From Glomus cerebriforme (Eukaryota > Glomeromycota > Glomeromycetes > Glomerales > Glomeraceae), in NCBI GenBank assembly GCA_003550305.1, contig QKYT01000076.1:232976-296975 (forward strand): 64,000 bases of DNA, written 5' to 3'. The first letter of the stretch is position 1; each line of letters starts with the position of its first letter. Under the pieces are notes generated by a model that made no database searches, was not told where the DNA came from, and saw only the letters and a program-made list of their open reading frames with translations. Shown here piece after piece: positions 45,586-56,932 of the stretch. The position numbers and the translations under genes were made by a program.

Positions 45586-48500
45586 ACAACACAATTTGTA
45601 TGTATAGAAACAAGCTAAATTTTAAAATTTAAAATATCAGAACTTTAATATAAGAACTTACTAAATTTGCTTGGCTAACTAAATGGACGATACAATTTAA
45701 ATGCAATTGAAACATATCCATTGCTCTATCGTAATTCGTAATGTATTTATTGTACCTTAAAAATTAGATCACGAATTTATATCAATAAAAAGTACTATTA
45801 GATCAAAAAATTCCGATAAAACGGATCGATGTTAATGGCTCATAATAAATCTGAAGAAGAAAATGTCAAAAAATCACGTGCACGATATTGAACATTTGAT
45901 CCTTGATCTCTGACAATTGTCGTTATGTCAATCCTAGAAATACAGTAATAAATAGAAATATCCTATTTTATTATTTATTATTTCATACTAACAGCTAATG
46001 TATTAAAGCATAAGCCTGATTTATCCTTACTATATCTGATATAGTCACATATATAAAATTTCATATTAGCGTAATTTATATTTTATTTTTTTAAAAATTA
46101 TTAATTTAATAAACTTATCACATTGTATGTATTAAATTTATTTACAAAATATGTATTAAAAAATATAATATTCTGGTATACGACTATGATACTGATGATA
46201 TCCAATTCTAAAAAGAAGAGAAAAACTAAAAAAAAATTGATAATTAAATATATTTTTTTTATGTAAATGCTTATTACAATCTAGCCCTAATAGATTCACT
46301 TTATTGGATTATATAATAAATTAAATTTAATCATCTATATACCTTATAAAAAAATTTCTGGAAACAAGATGTTTTTATTTCAGAAATGTGATCATTTTTC
46401 TGAAAATAATTTTTATAAGGATGCTGTTTAATTAAAATTGATCAAAAATTAATATAAATTATCTTCACTATAATTAGTAGGATTTAAGTTGATAATATTA
46501 ATTTACTTAAATTTTTAAAAAACTTTAACTAATGTTAAGAGAGTTTTTTCTTAATATAAATTAATGAAAATTAGATTATATAATAGAATAAATACCAAAA
46601 CTCTTAATATGCATTTAACAATATTATTAAATATATCAGATAATATTGAAGAATTTAATTAAAATAAGGTATTTAATCAATAGGAAACTGAATATATATA
46701 ATAAGTTAATAACAAATAAGCAAATTTTGGATTTTTTTATTTAGTTAAATTACATTTTTTTTATGATATAATAAGTTGTTTTATATAAATCAGTAATATA
46801 ATATATAATAAAGTTTATTAATTAATTGTAAATTAAAAAGATCAGATATTAGATGTAAAAAAAAATACCTAATATATATCTATTAGAAATTTGCATACAT
46901 AAAAATTTCAAATATTACATTTAGTAAAATGATATATTTTTTATTTGTTTTTTTTTCAATAAATTAATTGTAGTTTATTGTAATTAATATTTAATAATAA
47001 TTATATATAGATAATTACAAATACTATACCTTTTATATAAGAAAAACATAACTTATCATACAAAATGGTAATTTGTAAAGATGGATTTTGATACTAAGAT
47101 TTTTTAACATTAGGTTCTTATACTTTATTAATTATTTCATAACCTTATATATATGAATTATCAAAGTAATTAACTAGTTTATTGTACAAATCTATACTAT
47201 TATTACCTAAATTTAAATCCAAATCTAATTTGTCATATAATATATTATGAATAAAGTTCTTTATATTTGTTAGCCATCTTTATAAAGCATAAAAAAAATA
47301 TTTAATTGAATCTTTTATTAGATAATTAAACTTATCTATGGTCTGTCTAATAAAATGATAGACCTTGTGATTGGATCTAGAAATAAGAAAATTTGGCGAT
47401 AGTAATAATGTACTTTGGAGATAGGAGTATTAAACTTCTTACTTCTTGTATATTCTATTATAAAGAAGCTAAATATATAAATATATTAATAAAAGGCCTG
47501 AATGAGAAATATTATAAATTTGTTCATAATTTGAAAGAAAATATACTTAAAATGTATAATTCTAATAAATGTATTAATTATACTTTCCTTAGAAAGAAAG
47601 CAAAACATGTAAAATACTAATAAATTATATTCTTAGTCATTTATCATCAATTCATGATCAAAAAGTTGTAAAGAAAAAGGATTAGCTTGCAGATTCATTC
47701 CTTACTTGCTAATATCCTAGCTATTCTTTATAAATGGAATAAAAGAGAAATTAATTTAGTTAAAAATTATTAAAAAAGAAAATATTTTAAGCAAAAAATT
47801 ATTTCATACTTATTATTTACACTCTTAATTACCTTCTAATATATTTCTAAAATTTATAAAAACATTTACTTTAAAATGAAAAAAAATTAGCACTATTTTT
47901 TGAATAAATACTAAAATTTCTTTCTTATATTTACTAGAAATAGTTTCCAAAGTTATATATTTTTATAATAAATAAAAAAGATAGTTCCTATAAAATAAAA
48001 TGAAAAAACCTGAGTATTAATTTTTTTTTTAAAATAAATGCTAAAATTCCCTTTTTATACTTACAAAATAATTCTAATATTTTTAATAAAAAAATAGTTC
48101 CTATAAATAAAACAAAAATAATGTTTAATATTATTTCTTTAAACATTTAATGTATTAAGAGATATTTAAATAAAATTTTTATATATATACTATTAAAAAT
48201 TTTGCAAAATTATGCTACAAAAATAACATTATATAACTATAATTCAAAACTGTATGAGTATTTTGAAAGAGAAAATAAATTAAAAAAAATTAAAGAAAGT
48301 GATAAAGTCATAATAAATAAATAATCAACAATCTATTGTTTAACATGTTTAACTATTTTTAGACATGAGTCACATGACATATTTTATGATTGGATACTAA
48401 TAATCTGACATAATACTGTTTGAATTTTTGACTGGTACATGATGTTTAACTAATTAAATATTTCTAATATCTCTTATTATAACTTGCACAAAAATTCTGT

Positions 48501-48986
48501 CATTTAATTTCTTAAATCAGGTGATGAATAGTATATGAATTCATTTACCAGTGTTTTATATTAGTATTAGATAAAGTTTTAGTCTTTTAGAGTAGATTTT
48601 AATATTTATTAGTCTCTTTTATAATATAACATCTCATCAAAAAATAAAATAAAATAAAATAAAAATAACAAATTCTTTATTATAAAAATCTTATAATGAA
48701 TTGAGGTAAAAAACTGGAGGATTTATTAATCAAGAGCCAATGTAAGTTAATTTACAAATTCATATTAATAAATTTAAAAATAAATTTATGATATAATAAG
48801 CAAAAAAAACTTCATGGTTGAATGTGATTTTTTATTGATACTGCTTATTTTTTAAAGTTTAAAGGGCAATTAATTCTGATTTTAATTATCATATAGTAAA
48901 ATATTCAAATTTTTATATATTGTAAACCACTTCTAGCAATATTTTTTTTATTTTATAAATTATTTTATCAAATGTACAAGAAAAGT
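45586..48986. other. Long gene-free, very AT-rich stretch
   Basis: No gene supported over 3.4 kb. A 75-codon frame at 47393-47620 is lysine/tyrosine-rich with the composition expected of AT-rich DNA. Base content changes visibly at about 45.6 kb, where the gene-dense part ends and the repeat-rich part starts. Confidence 0.55.
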
Positions 48987-49248
48987 AGTCACATATAAGG
49001 TTGCTTGCCAAAACTTAGGGATTTAGACAAGATGGCGTTTTGCTGAAAAGTGAAATTCTGCCAAAACTATATTAAAGTTATATTAAAAAACTGGCGAAAC
49101 TCTGGAGAAAAGTGAAACTGCTGAAACTTATTATAATTGCTGAAACTGCTGAAACTCTGCCAAAACTATAATAAATCTATAGTAAAATTTTGATGAAACT
49201 AATCATAGGATTTTAAAGAGGTTTAGGCAGGCAACCTTAGTCATATAT
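48987..49248. mobile_element. MITE with AAGGTTGC termini and ~10-bp target duplication
   Basis: The element at 48997-49238 starts AAGGTTGCTTGCC and ends GGCAGGCAACCTT. The flanks are AGTCACATAT (48987-48996) and AGTCATATAT (49239-49248), nine of ten bases equal. The interior repeats CTGCTGAAACT and CTGCCAAAACTATA. A 9-11 bp duplication is typical of Mutator-like elements. No coding capacity. Confidence 0.68.
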
Positions 49249-49654
49249 AATGATGTAATGCTTATGTGATATAAAAACCTATATTATACTTAGCACTTTT
49301 CCAGAAATAAATTTTTATCTCATTCTGAAATATAATACTATTTTTTTATCTAAGCCAAATATTATATAAAAATGTAATGCTATATCTCTAAAACTAATAC
49401 ACCAACTTCTACCTCTTTTACTCAAGCTAAGGTAATTCAAAAATATAAAACAAAGGAGTTTATAAGATTTCTTGCATAAGGAAGAGGACTTGAAACTTGA
49501 TGAGGATGACTTGAAGATTATTGAAAAAGAAAAGATTACTGGCTATGCATTTCTCAAAATAACTGAAGAAAAACTTCGCAGTATTGGTTTAGGTTTGAGA
49601 CCCACTTTTATAGTTGCTATCAGAATTAATTATGGTATATAGAGCTTATACTAT

Positions 49655-49850
49655 AATACCGTAATGCCGTAAATGTGCCGTAATGTCAATCTGCAAAATG
49701 TAAAGATTAAATATTCAAAAAAAAATTAAACATTAATTGACATCAAGATTGGGTATTATTAATTTATAATTCAAGAATTGTGAAATATTTGGATTTGCTA
49801 ATTACTTATAGTGATACAAAATACTGTAATTGTAATTATGGCATTTTGAT
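49655..49850. repeat. Dispersed repeat with ccgtaatgcc core (copy 2)
   Basis: Same motif order as 5174-5320: CCGTAATGCCGTAA, then ggatttgc, then taattgtaattatggcat. It interrupts the SAM-domain pseudogene. Confidence 0.5.
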
Positions 49851-49855
49851 AGTAC

Positions 49856-50175
49856 TTACCGTATATAGCGGGCCACAGTACCCCGGGTATCTTGCAAAAA
49901 TCGGGGGTTTGACCCTGTANCNCCGGGTACTAAATAAAACCTAAAAATTCCGTTTTTTNCGAATATCTCACGANATACCGGTCCAATTTGAACGATCTTT
50001 TTTTTATTATGAAGAGCTCAATGAGAGCTATCAAACAAAAAAANGATGGCTCAAATCTGATCACTGGATCNCGAGATAATTGTAAAATATCCCTCCNGAT
50101 ACTATANAATTCTATTAAATTTTTCAAGAGGGGTACTATGCATAGGGGAGTACTATGGCCCGTGATATACGGTAT
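49856..50175. mobile_element. MITE with CCGTATATA termini and TA target
   Basis: The left end is ACCGTATATAGCGGGCCA and the right end TGGCCCGTGATATACGGT, with a TA on both sides. The match extends into GTACCCC and GGGGAGTAC. It has no coding capacity and contains most of the ambiguous bases in this part. That suggests several near-identical copies were merged in the assembly. A TA target fits the Tc1/mariner group. Confidence 0.68.
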
Positions 50176-50743
50176 ACTGCTTCAGACTTTGCAGACTTTG
50201 CTAAAGAACTTGGCAAGTGTAAATTAAAAGCGTTCTTGTCTTACAAAATCTAAAAAGACTTGAGTGAGATGCTACGCAAGTATGGAATCAATAGCAATGA
50301 TATAAAAAAAATTTCACTCTTCAAACTACTAAAGCCCGTAAAAATTGATAATGAAGAAGATGAGTTGGAGTAGTATATAATGAAAATAAAATGCAGAATG
50401 GGAATTATAGGTTTAGTAACAGGCAATAATAAGGCTGTGCATTGTGAGTATATTTCTCTAATATTATATGTATCTATCTATATCACCAAAAGAATTACTA
50501 AGAAAGGAATTATCCAGTTCAAAGTTGTAGATAAAGAGGCATTAGACTAGGTTAATTATATAATCAAAAAAGTTATAGACATCGTCAATGAGAAGTTGAT
50601 AGCTATAACTAAGGAAAAACAAAAGGATTTGGTGATGAGATTCATGCAGAATATAAACCAACTTGAAAGCTTTCACTATACAAACATAAGAAAGAGAAAA
50701 GCATCTGTGACATTTGATGATGAGTTCATCAGAAAGTTTTGGA

Positions 50744-53700
50744 GGTGTTGATATACACCAAAAAATGCGTTGAACAACACTATTAGTTGTTTAACATGTT
50801 GTAAAACACCTGTATATTGGAGTTTATCAATACATGCAGTAAACATACGCGTTTTTCTATACCAACAATTGTTAAACACATTATACACTGTTGCACAACA
50901 CCCATATATCAACGCCACTTAATAATTTTTCAATATAATAAATAGTTATAATAAATAGTTATTATATAATTATAATTTTATTTATTTTAGATTTACTTAT
51001 CTAATAAATATATTAAAAAATAATTTTTTTATAAATTAAAATTAAAATTTTATTAAAATTTATTAAAAATCTTTAAAATCGGGTCTGGATTATTATATTG
51101 GCCAATATTAAATATAATTCTGGCCAAATTTAAAAATAATTTAGGCTAAAAGCGTCTGATTAGTTTCAGAAATTTTTTTTTAAAAATATCTTACTACTGA
51201 TACGTTCTCTTTTTGTCACTATGAATGGGCGGAGGAAGCAGCAATGGCTCTTCCCCTGTAGNTACTAATGACCTCTACCCATCCATAGAGGAGGNGCTTT
51301 TCGCAAGATTAATTAAAAAAAAATTCAANTTGAAAAAGAAAAAAAATGAAAAAAGGCTCATTATATACTTTTTTGTATCATGTGTATCATATGATACGAG
51401 CTGCAGTTTATTTTAAAAAAAATAACTGCATGNCACACTTATCAATTAAGCTGCAGTNNCAGTTTATTTTAGTTAATCATTTATTTAAACCTTAAATCGG
51501 CAACTTTTAATCGCCATTTGAACTTTGAACTTTGTTCTAGAAATTGAGAAACGGTTAGTTTTTTTGTGAAACTTACCATTTTTTTTTTAATTTTTTTTAA
51601 AGAAACGTTTCTAACGTTTCTTCTTTTTTCTTTTGTAGGTCTCTCAGTTTTCAGTTCGATACTGAAAAGTGGGAACTGATAAGTTTCTTCATGAAACTTA
51701 CCATTTTTTTTGTTTTTTTTTAGAAACGCTTACTAACATTTCTTTTTTTTTTCTTGTAGGTTCTCTGAGCTCTTCGGTCTGGAATGGGAAGGGAACGATA
51801 AGTTTCTTCACGAAACTTATCATTTTTTTTCATTTTTTTTTAAAGAAACATTTTTAACGTTTCTTCTTTTCTTTTCTTGTAGGTTCTCTGAGCTCTTCAG
51901 TCCAGAATGGGAAGGAAAAACGGTAAGTTTCTTCGTGAAATTTACCATTTTTTTTTGTTTTTTTTTAGAAACGCTTATTAACATTTCTTTTTTTTGTAGG
52001 TTCTCTGAGTTCTTTGGTCTGGAATGGGAAGGGAAAACGGTAAGTTTCTTCGCGAAACTTATCATTTTTTTTTGTTTTTTTAGAAACATTTTTAACATTT
52101 CTTCTTTTCTTTTCTTGTAGGTTCTCTGTGCTTTCAGTTCGATACTGGAATCAGAAATGGCAAGTTTCTCAAGTTTCTTTAGGAAACTTACCGTATTTTT
52201 TTTTGGGTTTCTTTTATTAGAAACGTTTCTAACGTTTTCTTTCTTTTTCTTTTGTAGGTTCTCTTGGCTTTCAAATTAGTACGTGAAATTGGAGAACAGT
52301 AAGTTTTTTTGTGAAACTTGACATTTTTTTTCTTTTTTTTTAGAAACGCTTTCTAACGGTTCTTTTTCTTTTCTTGTAGATTTGCTTCAGTTCGGGCATT
52401 TGGATTTAGGAAATGGTAAGTTTCGTAATGAAACTTACCGTTCTTTTTTTTTATTTTTTTTTAAATAGAAATGTTTCTAACGTTTCTTCTTTTTTCTTCT
52501 TGTAGGTTCTTGGATTTCATTTCAGATATGGACGTTTCTTCGCAAAATTTCCATCTGATGCATTTACTTAAAGAATCGTTAGTAGAAACGGTACTAACGT
52601 TTCTTTTTTTTCATTTTTTTTGTAGGATCAGGATTTTTTTCAATTTCAGCTTGGAAATTTGGTAAGTTTCGAAGTTGAAACTTCAAAACTTTCTTTTTGG
52701 AATGTAAGTTTCATAATAAAACTTCATTTTTTTTGTTTTTTTTAAGAAATGTTCTAACTAAATGTTTCTTCTTTTTTGTAGGTTTGCTTCTGAACTTGGG
52801 AAACTGAAACATAAGTTTTGTAACGTTCATTTCATTACAAAACTTTATTTTTTTTGGTTTATTTTTTAGGAAAGGTTCTAACTGAACGTTTCTTCATTTT
52901 TTTTGTAGATTCAGCTCTGGAAACAGAAACAGAAATGTAAGTTTCGTAACGTTCATTTCATTACAAACTTCATTTTTCATTTTTTTTTCTTTGTATAGAA
53001 ACGTTCTAACTGAATGTTTCTTCTTTTCTTTTTGTAGATTCAGCTCTGGAAACGGAAACAGAAACATAAGTTTCATAATGTTTGTTTTGTTACAAACTTC
53101 ATTTTTGTTTTTTTTTCTTTGTATAGAAACGTTCTAACTGAACGTTTCTTCTTTTTTGTAGATTCGTCTCTAGAAACGGAAATGGAAACATAAGTTTCGT
53201 AATGTTCATTTCATTATAAACTTTGTTTTTCATTATTTTTTCTTTGTATTGAAATGTTCTAACTGAACGTTTCTTCTTTTTTTGTAGGTTTGCTTCTGGA
53301 CTTGGGATACTGAAATGTAAGTTTTATAACGTTCGTTTCGTTACAAACTTCATTTTTCATTTTTTTCTTTGTATAGAAATGTTCTAACTGAACATTTCTT
53401 CTTTTTTATAGATTTGTCTCTGGAAACGGAAACAGAAATATAAGTTTTGTAACGTTTGTTTCATTACAAACTTTGTTTTTTATTTTTTTTTCTTTGTATA
53501 GAAACGTTCTAACCGAACGTTTTTTCTTTTTTTGTAAGTTTGCTCCTGAACTTGGAATACTGAAACGTAAGTTTTATAACAAATGTTTTGTTATGAAACT
53601 TCATTTTTTTGTTTTTTTTCTTTGTTATAAACGTTCTAACCGAATGATTTTCTTTTTTTTTGTAAATTCAGTTTGTTTCTTGAAATTTGGGTTTTTGGGA

Positions 53701-54166
53701 ATTGGAAACGTAAGTTTCGTAACTTAACTGCGAAACTTAATTATTTTTTTGTAGGTTTCAGGTTTAGATATCAGAATTGAATAATTAGTTAGTATAGCAT
53801 AGTTAGTATATCTAGGAAGAATTTGTAATTTAATACATTTTTAATAAACAAAAATAGTTTAAACATAATAAAATCAATTAACAATGCTTTTATTTATTAA
53901 ATGTAATTAATATATGCTAAAATTTGTATTGTTATACGCATTTTTTAACATTTTTATATGCATTTTTCAACTAATAATATGCATTTTTTAACTAACCTAG
54001 TATTGTTATATGCATTTTTAAATTGCTATTGTTTTACTATATGTTGTTATACACCTAAAAAAGTGTTGCACAATACGTTTTTAATCATATTAGTTGACAA
54101 AGGGTTCATTGTGTAACACTTTTTTGGTGTTGAACAACACATGGCGTATGTTTACACTTTATACGC
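50744..54166. mobile_element. 3.4-kb inserted segment bordered by GTGTTG/CAACAC repeats
   Basis: This segment separates the two parts of the SAM-domain pseudogene. Its left border (50744-50916) is a small foldback with ends GGTGTTGATATA and TATATCAACGCC. Its right border (about 54030-54166) holds several inverted GTGTTG and CAACAC motifs and ends near TATACGCC. Both borders share motifs such as GTTGAACAACAC. It may be one large non-autonomous element, or two MITEs around unrelated DNA. No target duplication was found. The interior holds the tandem array described separately. Confidence 0.5.
51535..53760 (+). repeat. Tandem array of ~17 intron-like units, ~122-bp period
   Basis: T-rich tracts ending in TAG recur at 51638, 51759, 51882, 51999, 52120, 52257, 52379, 52505, 52625, 52781, 52908, 53037, 53161, 53287, 53411 and 53754 (last base given). 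Two more end TAA near 53536 and 53655. After each comes a 28-42 nt block and then, in about nine units, GTAAGTTT (others ATAAGTTT). Before most T tracts lies a GAAACGTT..AACGTTTC hairpin with CTAAC in or near the loop, like a branch point. Two subfamilies are seen. Units before ~52460 have blocks starting GTTCTCTGAGCTCTTC. Units after ~52700 have blocks starting GTTTGCTTCTG or ATTCAGCTCTGG. Block lengths are not multiples of three, so a protein is unlikely. Confidence 0.85.
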
Positions 54167-54169
54167 CTG

Positions 54170-54440
54170 TTCAAAACTTCCTGATGTTTGACTACCTCTA
54201 TGGAATTGTGATCATAAGTAAAGCTTGTGTGATCTTTTTATCAATCGTTCATATATACAGTACTAACTCATGTCTTTCTTTATTTAGCTTCAGACTGGTA
54301 CTTCCTCATGTACATACCAGAAAGGATTTATTGCTTAAAAGATAACTATCATATAGTACTTACTGAGAAAATAATGAAAGATGATGCGAAACTTCACTGT
54401 AATATTAAAAAGGTTATGGAGATAATCATTGGCTTTTGAA
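54170..54440 (+). pseudogene. SAM-domain protein pseudogene, 3' part
   Basis: Continues the family's conserved C-terminal region: FDYLYGIVI, then after an intron-like gap DWYFLMYIPERI, YHIVLTEKIMKDDAK and KKVMEIIIG. Stops follow at once. Its order and direction agree with the 5' part ending near 50743, so the two are one gene split by the insertion. Confidence 0.55.
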
Positions 54441-54604
54441 GAATAGGGTTAAAGTTAATGATTTTCTGGATAGTAAGAAAGCAAGAACAAAAAAATTTAT
54501 TAAGGAATGATTGGGTAATCTGGCATCATTAGCATAGAAACTTCGTCATGTATTCTGAGTAAAGTCCTGATCTTTGTATTTATTTTTATCTCTATATTAA
54601 TAAA

Positions 54605-55264
54605 GTGAGTCTTTACATTTGTATAAAAATATTATTATCAGGCATGCAACCTGAGATTGATTTATTAGAACAAGAAAGAGTTGAGCTTTTGTTTAAAAAT
54701 GCTAAGCTTGAAGCTGAGTATACCAAGCTTAAGGTTGAGAATGACGAGTTACTAAAGCCACTCATAGAAGAATATGCTGAAAATGAGGCAGATATAAAAC
54801 TTAAAACTAGTTTGCAATATCCAATCCTTTTTGAGCGTATTGAGGTTGCAATTCATAAGCTTGAGACTAGGAATGCAAAAATAAGACATATACAAAGAAA
54901 TTGGAATCTAAGAAAAATCAAAAATTCCAGACAAGGTGTATCCAGATAGCTAAGGAAATTCTTAATGAGGAGCCAATAATCGAATATCGTCATCCTTTCT
55001 TGAATGGATTAGAGCTTGATGCCTTCTTCCAAAAATACTGAATTGCGCTGGAGCTCAGCATCGGTTTCAAAATACCAGCTGGTATAAAGATGTTAAAAAA
55101 CTCGAAGACATTGTTAATCGTGATCGGCAAAAGAGGTGCATTTGTCAAGATAATGGAATTTTCCTTCTTGAAGTATGGTATGATGAAAAACCAGAAATCG
55201 CTATTCCTAAAAGGATACAGAAAATTAAGGAGTTCATTGATCAAGTTTTGATCTCCTATAATTA
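54605..55264 (+). pseudogene. Coiled-coil / Vsr-like nuclease pseudogene
   Basis: The likely start is at 54644 (MQPEIDLL). An N-terminal coiled coil (NAKLEAEYTKLKVENDEL) runs to about 54949. It is followed in other frames by a nuclease-like block: IEYRHPFLNGLELDAFFQKY, a TGA, IALE, then in a third frame AQHRFQNTSWYKDVKKLEDI, RCICQDNGIFLLEVWYD and IPKRIQKIKEF (to 55264). The spaced acidic residues in LELD and IALE, with the core missing at the frameshift, resemble the Vsr/DUF559 PD-(D/E)XK fold found in related proteins of this fungal group. At least one stop and two frame changes make it non-functional as it stands. Confidence 0.65.
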
Positions 55265-55592
55265 AATTTACGTTTAAATTGTGGGCTTCACAAATCCCGT
55301 TTGTTATGTTGTTATGCTATATATTATATTTACTGTATCACCTGATATCAGTATGGTGTCGACCGAAATTTCACTGCTTGGAGTTATATTATGTTTTCAG
55401 ATAAAGACTTAATGCATAAAATCTTTGTTTTCCCGCATTTCGGACGTTATAAGGCGATAACCCAATGTCATGGTGTCATGTGATACTGTAATTGTAACGC
55501 AAAATTTAATCAGTTACACTAAAGTGTTATTCAAGATAATCTTTTTTTTTTATTTACCTCGTCATAAACTTATCTTTCCCAAAAACATCAAA

Positions 55593-56932
55593 ATGTCAAT
55601 TTATACCGGTTCGGCAAATGCCAGTTTTAGTAGTTTTAGTAGTTCTGTGACAAGGACAAGTGCAAGCTCTGCCACTACGTAAGTAGATAGTTACTCTTTT
55701 TTTTTCGCTAACCTTCGGAGATATTCTTGAGGATAGTACTGATGCGGTCCCAGAAAGAATGCCAGAGTGTGAATATTATCGAAACTTATGGTGGGGTACG
55801 GGAGAATTCAATGAAAAAGGGAAATGGGAAGAAGTAACGTAAGTCCTTTACTATTTGTTTCTGGATATTATACTGAAAACTAGTTACTAATTTTTGCTGT
55901 TTATATTAAGGCTCCCACATAAGCTTGCTGTTGGAGTTACTTTAGAAGAGTATGAACGCCGTGTAGAAGAGTTTAATGTCCACGGTTGTTGGGAGTGGAC
56001 CGATGGTGATGTTATAATCTACGAGTTGCCGTCAGAACCACACGAAATTTGCATTGGTGCGATTACTAAAGAAATATTTAGGGCTTGCAGAAATACTGAA
56101 AGAACCAATGCTGAAATATTCAGCCTCGGATCAACACGTAAATACAGTATGATTTATCAACTTTTTGGTCTATAATGATAATATCATAATAATTTTGACT
56201 ATTTAAAGGAACTCGTGCTGGTCGCTCAGGAAAAGAAGCTGACGATTCATTTAGACCTAGAAAACCACTCGTAAATCCTCCAAATGGGAGTGATGGATAT
56301 GTATGTTTCATTTTTCTATTCGGTTTGAACTTTTTAATTCAAAGCTGGAAGTTTCATATATTTTCAGAACTGCCCTTGGCCAAATATTGTTGTCGAGGTT
56401 GCGTATACAGAGACCATAGAACATGTATGGGAAAAAGTGAATACATACTGGCTTAAACCTGACCGCGCTCACGATGCCATAATTGTTAAAATTGACCCTG
56501 TCCCTCAAGGTGAAAGGCCTACTGGTATGAGAGTAAGTTATTTTTATACAGTATAGCAATCTAGCTATTTATACATTCTAAAGATTTTAACCCATCGTAG
56601 GCATGGCACTACTGCGTTTCAGATCGAGTAACAAGAAATTTGTTACCAGCAAGGAATTTTGTAATGATAAATTACAGTGATTTTTCTTACATTATTAATT
56701 ATTAATATATTAAAAATTTATGTATATTTTTGATTATTAGTTTGAATTCGGCCTGCATCCACCATTATTACTCCAACCTGGTGCATGTGTTATCAACATT
56801 CAACTAGACTGTCTCTATCATGATTTAAAACCTAATATACAAATCCCCCGAAATATTCTTCCAAATCCAATTGTTTTGGATTTCTTTTATGTTCAACAAG
56901 CAATTGCAGCAATGTTTGAGGATAGGGAATGA
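55593..56932 (+). CDS. Uma2/DUF820-type PD-(D/E)XK nuclease-like protein (307 aa, seven exons)
   Basis: Exons 55593-55678, 55737-55838, 55911-56137, 56209-56300, 56368-56532, 56601-56660 and 56741-56932 give one open frame of 308 codons with stop. The N-terminus is Ser/Thr-rich. The core follows the Uma2 pattern: TLEEYERRV, WEWTDGDVIIYELPSEPHE, then SLGSTRTRAGRSGKEADDSF (acidic pair in the usual PD position), then WPNIVVEVAYTET with the E-x-V pair. The Uma2 family is abundant in cyanobacteria and other bacteria as putative restriction-type endonucleases. Eukaryotic copies with introns point to old transfer and domestication. The likely lysine-bearing strand is not obvious, and activity is unproven. 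It is the only intact gene in the right-hand 18 kb. Confidence 0.85.

Larger units (their letters stand above)
49430..50743 (+). pseudogene. SAM-domain protein pseudogene, 5' part
   Basis: Broken coding sequence. A SAM-domain stretch reads EFIRFLA, then DLKIIEKEKITGYAFLKITE and EEKLRSIGLGLRP (49458-49605). After two inserted repeats it resumes with DFADFAKELGKCKLKAFLSY (50190-50250), a KISLFKLLKP block, FKVVDKEALD, NINQLESFHYTNIRKRKA and FDDEF (to about 50740). Several in-frame stops are present. This resembles a large family of SAM-domain genes in Rhizophagus genomes that I know only in general. SAM domains mediate protein-protein or RNA contacts. The 3' part is displaced to 54170. Confidence 0.65.

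Noticed and set aside
47393..47620. Possible retrotransposon gag fragment
   Set aside because: The peptide is Lys/Tyr/Ile/Asn-rich as expected of AT-rich DNA. No zinc knuckle, protease, RT or LTR was found nearby.
51669..53727. Phe-rich (plus) and Lys-rich (minus) open frames in the tandem array
   Set aside because: They arise from T runs and the 122-bp repeat. They do not keep one frame from unit to unit and show no start or splice logic.
51535..53760. The array as a normal protein-coding gene with many micro-exons
   Set aside because: Exon-like blocks of 28, 29 and 37-42 nt shift the frame irregularly, about half of the donors are ATAAGT, and two acceptors are TAA.
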